A DNA stretch of 64,000 bases from JBEBVQ01 sp964527735 (GTDB lineage: Bacteria > Bacteroidota > Bacteroidia > Chitinophagales > Chitinophagaceae), in NCBI GenBank assembly GCA_964527735.1, contig CAZGPG010000007.1, positions 1 to 64,000 on the forward strand, written 5' to 3'. The position numbers were made by a program, and so were the translations under genes. Shown here piece after piece: positions 25,569-33,326 of this stretch (the first letter of the stretch is position 1; each line of letters begins with the position of its first letter). The notes below the pieces were generated by a model. It ran no database searches. It was not told the DNA's origin and saw only the letters and a program-made list of their open reading frames with translations.

Positions 25569-26161
25569 TACCGTGGGATATCGCCGGATCCCAACCGGAA
25601 CCTGCGGTTAAACACCGTGCCCGTGATCATACCGAACGCGATGCCTAGCATGCCGCCGAAAAGAACATCCATCGGGAAATGTACCCCTACATATACCTGT
25701 GCGTAGGATATCAGCGCAGCCCAGGCAAGGGCGGCAATCCATATGCCGCGGTGTATGCTGCCCAGTGTTACAGTCATAAAGATACTCAGTGAAAAATGAT
25801 TGGCAGCATGAGATGACGGGAAGCTAAGCCCGCTGCTGCGCGGCACGATCAGATGAATGACATCCTGCAGATGAGGGTTGTTGCAGGGGCGGGTTCTTTC
25901 AAAGACGGGCTTAAGGATAGAAGCGCTGGTATAATCGCTGAAGGCAAATGTGATCAGGAAAAAGACACACCATATCCAGCCCGTTTTCCTGAAGTTGAGG
26001 GTCATGAACAGCAGCAGGAAAAGATACAGCGGCCCCCAGAAATACTGATTGCGGATAAAAGGCATGATGCTGTCGAGCAGTGCGTTCCGCCATACTGTAT
26101 TGATCTGAAACCAAAGCTCATAGTCGAGCCATAGCAGTTGTTGTCGTATCCATTCAAGCAT
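25568..26161 (-). CDS. PAP2-family membrane phosphatase
   Basis: 197 aa with five to six hydrophobic spans. The three phosphatase motifs are present: KPVFERTRP (residues ~84-92), FPSSHAANH (~113-121) and SYAQVYVGVHFPMDV (~153-167). The histidines of motifs 2 and 3 are the usual nucleophile and base. Such enzymes remove a phosphate from lipid phosphates such as undecaprenyl diphosphate or phosphatidylglycerol phosphate. In motif 3 the usual SRVYxxxHxxxD is SYAQVYVGVHFPMD, so the Arg position is not obvious, but the His and Asp are kept. The stop codon lies at the edge of a palindromic repeat. The start overlaps the methyltransferase gene by 8 nt, so the two are coupled. Confidence 0.87.
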   Translation of the reverse strand: MLEWIRQQLLWLDYELWFQINTVWRNALLDSIMPFIRNQYFWGPLYLFLLLFMTLNFRKTGWIWCVFFLITFAFSDYTSASILKPVFERTRPCNNPHLQDVIHLIVPRSSGLSFPSSHAANHFSLSIFMTVTLGSIHRGIWIAALAWAALISYAQVYVGVHFPMDVLFGGMLGIAFGMITGTVFNRRFRLGSGDIPR

Positions 26162-26897
26162 GTTGCTTCTTTAATAAGAGGATCATACGCGGTGAGGATC
26201 CCGGGTCGTAATCTGCCAGCTTGTAATCCCCGAAAGTATGGGCGATCACCATGCCCGCAGCTTCAAATATACGTTCAAAATCGGTATGGGTAAACGCGGA
26301 GACCTGCTCTGTGTAATGTCGGGAATTTCCGTCACTGTCGGTAAATCTGATGTCCTTTATAAAGCGTCCTCTTTCCAGCCGCCTTTCGATATCAAAGGTA
26401 TAGCTGCCACGTGTAATGGTTTCCCGGGAGACGAGATGGTTCAATACATGTGGTGTATTCAGGTAGTCGATTACAAGCGTACCTCCCGGTTTCAGCGCTT
26501 TTGAAAAAGATTTTGCAGCGGAGATATTATCCCGGTCGTGTTTAAAATATCCGAAGCTGGTAAAGAAGTTGAAAGCGTAGTCGAAATAGTTGATGTAAAA
26601 GGGGAGACGCATATCGTGTATGAAAAAGTGCAGACGATCATGCTCATAAGCTTTGGCCTTTTCGATAGCGTTATGCGACAGGTCTATACCTGTAACATCA
26701 TAGCCCCGGGCGGCCAGTTGTACGGCAAACCGCCCTTCTCCGCAGGCAATATCAAGCATACGTGCCTCCGGAGGAGGCTGGAGAAAAGAAAGCAGCGTAT
26801 CCGAAAAATTACCGGCTTCTGCTTCGTCCCGGTTTTGATATAAAATCTGGTAATAAGGAGACTCGAACCAATGTTCGAACCAGTCTGATTGTGCCAT
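26154..26897 (-). CDS. Class I SAM-dependent methyltransferase
   Basis: 247 aa from the ATG at 26897; a GTG at 26912 would sit only 3 nt past the -7 box and is less likely. Motif I is MLDIACGEGRFAVQLAARG (residues ~46-64), followed by VTGIDLSHNAI (acidic ribose-binding Asp) and later PGGTLVIDYLN. These define a Rossmann-fold AdoMet methyltransferase. The substrate is unknown. It heads a two-gene unit with the PAP2 phosphatase, which hints weakly at a lipid or quinone-related substrate; that is inference. Divergent from the DedA gene. Confidence 0.85.
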   Translation of the reverse strand: MAQSDWFEHWFESPYYQILYQNRDEAEAGNFSDTLLSFLQPPPEARMLDIACGEGRFAVQLAARGYDVTGIDLSHNAIEKAKAYEHDRLHFFIHDMRLPFYINYFDYAFNFFTSFGYFKHDRDNISAAKSFSKALKPGGTLVIDYLNTPHVLNHLVSRETITRGSYTFDIERRLERGRFIKDIRFTDSDGNSRHYTEQVSAFTHTDFERIFEAAGMVIAHTFGDYKLADYDPGSSPRMILLLKKQHA

Positions 26898-26914
26898 ATT
26901 GTGTATAATCACCG

Positions 26915-26922
26915 CAAAAGTA
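26915..26922 (-). promoter_or_regulatory. -7 box of the methyltransferase-PAP2 unit
   Basis: Minus-strand TACTTTTG, a perfect TAnnTTTG, 17 nt before the ATG at 26897. Confidence 0.5.
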
Positions 26923-27004
26923 TCGATTAGATAGCATACCCAGGTAGGTCTCCTGGGAAATCAGGTGTTTATTCGGTAATTTCGCGCATCTTTTATTACA
27001 CCGT

Positions 27005-27655
27005 ATGGAACTGGTAGATTTTATCCTGCATATAGACCAACATCTCAGCGATTTTATAATCCGGTATGATAACTGGGTTTACGCCATCCTGTTTGCGATC
27101 ATTTTTATTGAAACCGGTCTCGTTATAATGCCTTTTTTACCGGGCGATTCGCTGCTGTTTGCCGTAGGTATGTTTGCCGCACAAGGCTCCCTCGATATTA
27201 CACTTGCGATCAGCCTGCTGCTCATCGCAGCGATATTGGGCGACGGCTGTAATTATTTCATTGGAAAATTTGTTGGTGAGCGTATCGTAAATTTCAAACT
27301 ATTCGGGCGAAGGGTAGTGAAGCAGGAATACCTTGATAAAACTCATGCTTTTTATGAGAAGCATGGTTCCAAAACCATTATCATTGCACGGTTTGTCCCC
27401 CTGGTGCGCACGTTTGCCCCTTTTGTGGCGGGAGTGGGGAATATGAAATACCGGACTTTCGTAACCTACAATATCGTCGGCGCTATCCTGTGGGTAGTAG
27501 GTATTTCTCTGGCGGGTTATTTTCTTGGCAATATCCCGATCATTAAAGATAATTTTGAGAAAGTAGTATTCCTGATCATCTTTATATCCATCCTGCCTAT
27601 CATCTCGGCATTTGTGAAAAGTAAGTTTGCAAGGGATAAGGTTGCGGTAAAGTAG
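27005..27655 (+). CDS. DedA family (SNARE-associated/VTT) membrane protein
   Basis: 216 aa with hydrophobic spans near residues 22-45, 60-85, 145-175 and 185-205. Family motifs are FLPGDSLLFAVG (~50), ILGDGCNYFIGKFVGER (~78-95) and FVPLVRTFAPFVAGVGNM (~128-145), the last with the conserved Arg. DedA proteins are inner-membrane transporters or scramblases; some flip undecaprenyl phosphate or phospholipids. A typical start (ATG 27005) lies behind TAATTTCG, one mismatch from the -7 consensus. It is divergent from the methyltransferase gene. Confidence 0.9.
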   Translation: MELVDFILHIDQHLSDFIIRYDNWVYAILFAIIFIETGLVIMPFLPGDSLLFAVGMFAAQGSLDITLAISLLLIAAILGDGCNYFIGKFVGERIVNFKLFGRRVVKQEYLDKTHAFYEKHGSKTIIIARFVPLVRTFAPFVAGVGNMKYRTFVTYNIVGAILWVVGISLAGYFLGNIPIIKDNFEKVVFLIIFISILPIISAFVKSKFARDKVAVK

Positions 27656-27807
27656 AGATGATTAAACGGTATGCGTTTTATGTCTCTGCATACATGCCGT
27701 ACACAGCTATTTCCACCATCTTCAGGAAAACAGCGTTTATTTGACCGGTGAGTTTCACGGGCTGTACGCGATTTGTAGCGTATCGAGTCGCCATGTCCTT
27801 TGTTGCC

Positions 27808-27936
27808 GGAATTATCCTTTGGGATGGCCCTTTAGACCGTGTACTGCAGCCGGAGGTGTTATATGTGTACATAGATGTTCTGTTTTCTAATGGCGGACAG
27901 CAAAAGTGCCAGGGTAATATAACGCTGTTCGGTTAG
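27808..27936 (+). pseudogene. Decayed type B T9SS C-terminal tail
   Basis: The frame ending at the TAG at 27934 reads ILWDGPLDRVLQPEVLYVYI, then DVLFSNGGQQ and CQGNITLFG. This aligns with the end of the intact gene at 22580 (GWDGRFNDELQPQGVYVYMI..., YQGNVTLLR), and similarity extends to the DNA (CTGCAGCCG, GTGTACAT, CAGGGTAAT). The upstream sorting-domain motifs are lost or unrecognisable. It is most likely the remnant of a duplicated or deleted T9SS gene. It sits just upstream of the next type B gene. Confidence 0.65.
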
Positions 27937-27961
27937 CACGACCGGCAGATATAAAAAAATA

Positions 27962-28005
27962 GGCATTTATGCCCTTATCCCGGAATTCATCCACAGATAC
28001 ATTTG
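27962..28005 (+). promoter_or_regulatory. Palindromic operator plus -7 box of a T9SS operon
   Basis: GGCATTTATGCC (27962-27973), a palindrome with arms GGCAT and ATGCC, is followed after exactly 24 nt by TACATTTG (27998-28005), a perfect TAnnTTTG. The same palindrome, spacing and -7 box occur at 35378-35421. The distance to the ATG at 28107 leaves a ~95 nt leader. The position upstream of the core promoter suits an activator site. Confidence 0.7.
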
Positions 28006-28106
28006 TCATATTAAGTGATGTTGTTGTTAGCAAAACAGCAATATAATTCTTGATTCGTACCGTTTTATTTTAATTGACTGATGTGTGTTTCCTTAAGCCC
28101 TCTGAT

Positions 28107-30014
28107 ATGATTTTGAGATGTATGTGGATCCTTTTGGTGTTCCTGTTGGGTGCAGGAACAATAACCGCCCAGGTTTATGATTCTGTAACCCATTTATCGG
28201 GTACACAGCAGATCGGGAAGAATGATGTAACGGTAACCAGCGCCAATGGGGGCAGCTACACCTTCTGCAACATGGGGCCGTACCGGTTTGGCGGAAAAAC
28301 AACGGGTGCGGGCAGCTATACCTTTACTTTTTCCAGGCTTGTGGCAAATGTCCGTATCCCTGTCGGATTTCTTGGTTATGGCGGGCCGAACCCGGATGTT
28401 GTTTCTTTTGCAGTGAACGGGTTGCCTTATCCATTGACCCCTCCGAATGTGACCGGACTGGACGCTGTATATTGGTGTACCAGAACCCAGGCGGTCATCC
28501 AGGGGGGGGATCTTTTCCCAGCAAGTGGGGAAACAGGGGCAGAGGTGAATATACCGGGTGGTATCTACTCCGTTACCATTTCCTGCAACGATCTTTGGAA
28601 TGGGGTGAGCAGCGGATTTTTTTTCGAGAATTTTTATGCTTCATCCAATGCTCCTGTTTGCTGGGATGATACGCTGAAGCTCTTTAGCGGTCCGGAAATA
28701 GCGGGTGCCACTTTTTTGTGGCAGGGTCCTGCAGGGTTTACTTCCACCTTGCGTAATCCGGTTATCCCCAATGCTCAGGCGGTGCGTGCCGGCGATTATA
28801 TCGTAAGGATAACTGTACCGGGAGGCATCGTAACAGATACTGTTCCTGTGGTCATGTCGCCACGGCCGGCTGCAATAATCAATTTCACATCGCCTGTCTG
28901 TGTGGGCAGTACCCTGCAGCTTCGTCCGTCCGCATCGGACTTACCCGGAACCCGCTATGTCTGGTCCGGTCCGCGCGACTTTAGTGACACGATTGCCTCC
29001 CCGGAGATCAGCCCCGTTGTCACAGGGCATGCCGGGGTATACCACATGACGGCGACGCTGGGTGTGTGTTCCGTCTCTGCCGATACCGTGATCACAGTTT
29101 CCAAACCCTCTTTTCATAGCATAACAAAAGTCATTTGCTCCAACGAATCCATAGATTTTAATGGCAATAACATTAATGAAGCCGGCACTTACCATGATAC
29201 GCTTATTGCCGCAAACGGTTGTGATTCCATTATCACACTTGATCTGGCTGCCTTACCGGCGCCGGAGGTAAGCATTACCACCCTTACGGATACGCTATGT
29301 AAGGGTGGTGATACCGTTTTATTTACAGCCGGGGGTGCCAGTCGCTATACCTGGTATAATATACAGGACATGGCCATCGGAAATGGAACTGCACTGTCGG
29401 CTTATATATCTGAGACAGATAATCGGGTGAAACTGGTAGGTGTTGCTGATAATGAATGCACCGATACGGTAGTCAGCATAATTCCCTTTAGTGGTTTCAG
29501 GATCAGCCTGACGGCTTCCGATACACTATTATATCCCGGAGAAGCGCTCCGGCTCGAAACGGGTAGTGCGCATCCCTATACGGTCACCGGATGGGGGCCA
29601 CCTGAACTATTCGGTGACCAGCAGGCGCCGGAGCAGGCGATCTACGCAGATACGACAAGGCGTTACACGGTCCGTGCGAGATCAGGCAAGGGCTGTATGG
29701 ATACGGCATCGGTACTGGTGAAAACGAAGGTGCGGGTTTTTCTTCCTACGGCTTTCAGTCCTAACGGCGACGGCTTGAATGACGTATTCCGTCCTGCAGC
29801 AAGGGGTGGCGGATTGAGCATACGCACCTTCCGGATTTTTGACCGGTGGGGCAGGGTTGTCTGGGAGACGGCGCGCAGCGCGGGTACAAAAGGCTGGGAT
29901 GGCATGACCGGCGGCAGCCCCGCAGAAATGGGCGTATACTTTTATACGATTGATGTGGAAACCGATTCAGGAGAAAAAATTGAACAGACAGGATCGGTCA
30001 CACTGGTCCGGTAA
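28107..30014 (+). CDS. T9SS type B surface protein with Ig-like modules
   Basis: 635 aa from the ATG at 28107, which directly precedes the signal peptide ending TITAQ; an upstream TTG at 28074 is less likely. Residues ~15-190 are a beta-rich N-terminal domain. Ig-like modules follow (ATFLWQGPAGFTSTLRNPVI, TRYVWSGPRDFSDT), then one copy of the CxSxxxFNGxxxxxxGTYxD...GCDSIITLDL module that is expanded in the next gene. The C-terminus has FSPNGDGLNDVF, DRWGRV, GWDGMTGG and GSVTLVR, a complete type B sorting domain. It has a palindromic operator upstream and is followed after 38 nt by the 874 aa gene, so the two form an operon. Probable surface-anchored adhesive protein. Confidence 0.82.
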   Translation: MILRCMWILLVFLLGAGTITAQVYDSVTHLSGTQQIGKNDVTVTSANGGSYTFCNMGPYRFGGKTTGAGSYTFTFSRLVANVRIPVGFLGYGGPNPDVVSFAVNGLPYPLTPPNVTGLDAVYWCTRTQAVIQGGDLFPASGETGAEVNIPGGIYSVTISCNDLWNGVSSGFFFENFYASSNAPVCWDDTLKLFSGPEIAGATFLWQGPAGFTSTLRNPVIPNAQAVRAGDYIVRITVPGGIVTDTVPVVMSPRPAAIINFTSPVCVGSTLQLRPSASDLPGTRYVWSGPRDFSDTIASPEISPVVTGHAGVYHMTATLGVCSVSADTVITVSKPSFHSITKVICSNESIDFNGNNINEAGTYHDTLIAANGCDSIITLDLAALPAPEVSITTLTDTLCKGGDTVLFTAGGASRYTWYNIQDMAIGNGTALSAYISETDNRVKLVGVADNECTDTVVSIIPFSGFRISLTASDTLLYPGEALRLETGSAHPYTVTGWGPPELFGDQQAPEQAIYADTTRRYTVRARSGKGCMDTASVLVKTKVRVFLPTAFSPNGDGLNDVFRPAARGGGLSIRTFRIFDRWGRVVWETARSAGTKGWDGMTGGSPAEMGVYFYTIDVETDSGEKIEQTGSVTLVR

Positions 30015-30052
30015 TTTTTATAGCTACATTTTATTTTTTAAAACGATCCGTA

Positions 30053-32677
30053 ATGAACAATTTTTCCTTTTTAAGAATGATCCCCCTGGTATTGACCATA
30101 GGTATGAGCATGCAGGTAAATGCGCAAAACCGGTTGTCATGGGTAAACGGAATGGGGGGTACCGCAGGAGATGTCGGAACGGCAGTGGCTGTGGATACTG
30201 CAGGAAATGTTTATACTGCCGGGTATTTTAATGGTAAGGCGGATTTCGACCCGTCGCCTGCGCCCGCGGATACCTTTTTTCTTCAGGCAGCCGGGGGCGA
30301 GGATATTTTTGTTTCCAAGGTTGACTCAAACGGGGAATTTTTATGGGCTAAAAGAATAAGCGGTGCTGGTGCCGCGGGAGACCGGGCACAGGCAATTGCC
30401 ATAGACGCCGCAGGCAATGTGTACACTGCCGGATATTTTACCGGTAAGGCGGATTTCGATCCGTCTCCTGCTCCTGCGGATACGTTTTTCCTTTCGTCCG
30501 GGGCGTTGTTCCGGAATGGATTTATCTCCAAGCTGGATGCAAACGGGAATTTTGTTTGGGCAAAAAGTATCGGTGTGGATAACGGTGCACATTCGGCTTT
30601 TTCCATATCGCTGGACGCGGCGGGCAATGTATATACCACAGGCGGTTTCGTCGGAAAGGTAGATTTTAACTTCTCCCCGGCTCCTGCAGATACCTTTTTT
30701 CTTCAGACAGCCGGTAACACTGATATATTCGTTTGTAAACTGGATGCCCAGGGTAGTTTTGTATGGGCAAAATCAATGGGGGGATCAGGTGCAGATGCCG
30801 GCTATTCCCTGGCGATCAATCCCGCAGGCGGTGTTTATATCACCGGTAGTTTTTCGGGGACTGCTGATTTTGACCCGGGGCCTGGTGAAATGAAAATCAC
30901 AGCAATCGGGACTAACGATGTTTTCCTGGCCCAACTGGATAATGACGGGAACTTTGTAAGGGCAAAAGCAATAAGCGGATCCGGAGCTGTTTTTCCCGTC
31001 TCAACTGCAACAGGTATTCCTAAACTGTCCCGGGATATTTTTGGAAATATAATTGTGACGGGAAGCTTTAAAGGTAAGGTAGACTTTGATCCGTCACCTG
31101 TGGCCGCAGACACGTTTTATCTCAGCTCGGATAATGGCAGCCAGGATGTTTTTATAGCCAAATACAGTGATACGGGGAAATTTATCTGGGCGGTAAGGAC
31201 AGGCGGAACCGGGGATGATGAAGTGAATGGAATAGCACTTGATGTTTCAGGCAATATATATACGACCGGAGCGTTTGCCAGGATCGTTGATTTTGATCCA
31301 TCCGCCACAGGCAAGTATGAATTACAATCCTTTGGCTCAACACCGTCTGCCGGTAACCTGGATATATTCATCTCCAAACTCAGTCCTTCCGGAGCATTTC
31401 TATGGGCGATACAAAACGGATGTCTAAATGCGGACAGGGGAAACGCAATAGCCGTGGGGCAGTTGAACAGAGAGGTATACACAACCGGTTTCTTTAATGC
31501 CGCAAGCATTGCCGATCCGGGAAATTTTAATTCTGTCGAAGATACAATCTGGCTGGCGAATAAGGCTACCGGCAGTGCTGATATATTTCTTTCCAAAATG
31601 ACCCAGCCTTCCTGCAGAACCTCTTCCAGCCATATAGCTACAGCATGCAGTACCTACACATTCAATGGAGAGACCTATACCAGCAGCGGGACCTATACCC
31701 AGATCCGGACCAATTCCGTCGGGTGTGACAGCACCCTGGTAATCACACTTACATTGAATGAGAATGGTACAAACCTGTCGCAAACGGCCTGTGACAGTTT
31801 TACACTGAATCATGAGACTTATAAGGCGACCGGTATCTATACACAGATATTTACCAACGCCGCCGCATGCGACAGTGTGATCACCTTAAATCTCACCGTG
31901 AAATACAGCAGCGATACGGTTATTGCCGATACTGCCTGCAGCAGTTATACGTTCAACAGCCAGACGTATACGACCTCAGGGGTGTACACCCAGATAATCC
32001 CGAATGCGGCGGCATGCGACAGTATTATCACGTTGCATGTTACGATTGACACACCGACACAGGAAACGTTTTCCGTAACAGCCTGCGACAGCTTTACCCT
32101 GAATGGCGAAACCTATACTTCATCGGATGTTTATACACAGGCATTAATCAATGCTGCCGGCTGCGACAGCACGCTGACCGTGGACCTGACGATCGTTGAA
32201 ACCCCCGGGGCGGAAGTCATTAAGGCGGGCACCAGTCTTACGGCAAATACCGCTGATAGTTATCAATGGGTTGATTGTGATAACGGCTATGCCCATATCA
32301 GCGGTGCCACACAGAGGACCTTTACGGCTCAGGAGAACGGGCGTTATGCTGTTGTTCTTTCGATGCAGGGAGCATGCAGCGACACATCGGATTGCATTGA
32401 TATTACCGGCATAAACGGTATAGCCGTCGGGCATTATCCGGACGGAATATCAGCCTTCCCCAATCCGGTCAGCGGGCTGGTATACCTTAGCTCTGATCGT
32501 ACATTATATCATGCAGCTGTTTCTGTGCGGAATATGACAGGGCAACTGCTGATGCATCAGCGTGGCATAAGTGGCAAGGTCTTTTCGATTGATCTTTCTG
32601 TGTACCCTGCAGGTGTATATCTGCTTGAGATGACAGAGGGGAACCGGACTGCAAAAATCAGGTTGCTGAAAGAATAG
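30053..32677 (+). CDS. SBBP beta-propeller protein with four adhesion-like repeats and T9SS type A domain
   Basis: 874 aa. The signal peptide ends at VNAQN. Residues ~25-520 contain about seven ~60 aa SBBP repeats of the form AGNVYTAGYFNGKADFDPSP...DIFVSKVDSNGEFLWAK. Residues ~525-720 hold four tandem modules of about 45 aa: ACSTYTFNGETYTSSGTYTQ, then variants beginning ACDSFTLNHETY, ACSSYTFNSQTY and ACDSFTLNGETY, each ending GCDSxxxxxLT or ACDSxxxxLxVT. The last ~80 residues (AFPNPVSGLVYLSS through KIRLLKE) are a type A sorting domain. It follows the 646-codon type B gene as its operon partner, and its stop is 10 nt from the convergent response regulator gene. Role unknown, probably surface adhesion or matrix. 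Confidence 0.83.
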   Translation: MNNFSFLRMIPLVLTIGMSMQVNAQNRLSWVNGMGGTAGDVGTAVAVDTAGNVYTAGYFNGKADFDPSPAPADTFFLQAAGGEDIFVSKVDSNGEFLWAKRISGAGAAGDRAQAIAIDAAGNVYTAGYFTGKADFDPSPAPADTFFLSSGALFRNGFISKLDANGNFVWAKSIGVDNGAHSAFSISLDAAGNVYTTGGFVGKVDFNFSPAPADTFFLQTAGNTDIFVCKLDAQGSFVWAKSMGGSGADAGYSLAINPAGGVYITGSFSGTADFDPGPGEMKITAIGTNDVFLAQLDNDGNFVRAKAISGSGAVFPVSTATGIPKLSRDIFGNIIVTGSFKGKVDFDPSPVAADTFYLSSDNGSQDVFIAKYSDTGKFIWAVRTGGTGDDEVNGIALDVSGNIYTTGAFARIVDFDPSATGKYELQSFGSTPSAGNLDIFISKLSPSGAFLWAIQNGCLNADRGNAIAVGQLNREVYTTGFFNAASIADPGNFNSVEDTIWLANKATGSADIFLSKMTQPSCRTSSSHIATACSTYTFNGETYTSSGTYTQIRTNSVGCDSTLVITLTLNENGTNLSQTACDSFTLNHETYKATGIYTQIFTNAAACDSVITLNLTVKYSSDTVIADTACSSYTFNSQTYTTSGVYTQIIPNAAACDSIITLHVTIDTPTQETFSVTACDSFTLNGETYTSSDVYTQALINAAGCDSTLTVDLTIVETPGAEVIKAGTSLTANTADSYQWVDCDNGYAHISGATQRTFTAQENGRYAVVLSMQGACSDTSDCIDITGINGIAVGHYPDGISAFPNPVSGLVYLSSDRTLYHAAVSVRNMTGQLLMHQRGISGKVFSIDLSVYPAGVYLLEMTEGNRTAKIRLLKE

Positions 32678-32687
32678 GAGCTATGCA

Positions 32688-33326
32688 TCAGGTTATCAGC
32701 CCCAGTTCAATCGCTCTTTTCACCAGTGCGGAAACATTCTTTACCTCCATCTTGGATAAGATGCTTTCCCTGTGATGATCAATAGTACGTTTGCTCAGGT
32801 GTAGTTTTTGGGCTATGTCCATACTGGTGTTATTTTCGGCTATAAGCTGTAATACTTCTTTCTCACGCCTGGTAAGAAGAGAACCGTGTGCGGTCTGCCG
32901 GTTGATGCTGATGTTCTCTTCGGCAATACGTTCTTTTACGATGGGGTCCAGGTATTGCTGGTGATTATAGACCGTTTTGATGGCTTCTATCAGGGTGTCG
33001 CGTTTCGTATTTTTCAGCAGATAGCCCAGCACCCCCTGCTGCAGCATGCTTTTGATGTAATAGATGTTATCCAGATTGGTCAGGGCTATGACGCCGATTC
33101 GCGGGTATTGCTGTTCAATGATGCGTGCCAGTTCGTCGCCGGACTGCCCGGGCATATTGATGTCGAGGAGCAGCACGTCGGGCTGGATTTTTTTGAGTCC
33201 CTCCAGTAACTCCTCCCCATTTAAGTAGGAACTTATGATCTCTATTTCAGAGCAATAATGCAGCATTTGCCGTAAGCCGTCTATGATCAGGGTGTGATCG
33301 TCGGCGATCGCTATTTTGATGTTCAT
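32688..33326 (-). CDS. NarL/LuxR-family response regulator (system 1)
   Basis: 212 aa. Residues 1-125 are a receiver domain: acidic pair D9-D10, phosphoacceptor D55 in LLLDINMPG, Thr82-type switch in IALTNLD and Lys in YLLKNTK. Residues ~150-212 are a LuxR-type HTH (LTRREKEVLQLIAE, DIAQKLHLSKRTIDHHRESI). Phosphorylation by the kinase encoded just upstream should promote DNA binding, usually to short inverted repeats. Start and kinase stop overlap by 4 nt (ATGA). The paralogue at 50862 has the same length and layout. The palindrome GGCATTTATGCC in front of two nearby T9SS operons is a candidate site. Confidence 0.93.
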   Translation of the reverse strand: MNIKIAIADDHTLIIDGLRQMLHYCSEIEIISSYLNGEELLEGLKKIQPDVLLLDINMPGQSGDELARIIEQQYPRIGVIALTNLDNIYYIKSMLQQGVLGYLLKNTKRDTLIEAIKTVYNHQQYLDPIVKERIAEENISINRQTAHGSLLTRREKEVLQLIAENNTSMDIAQKLHLSKRTIDHHRESILSKMEVKNVSALVKRAIELGLIT

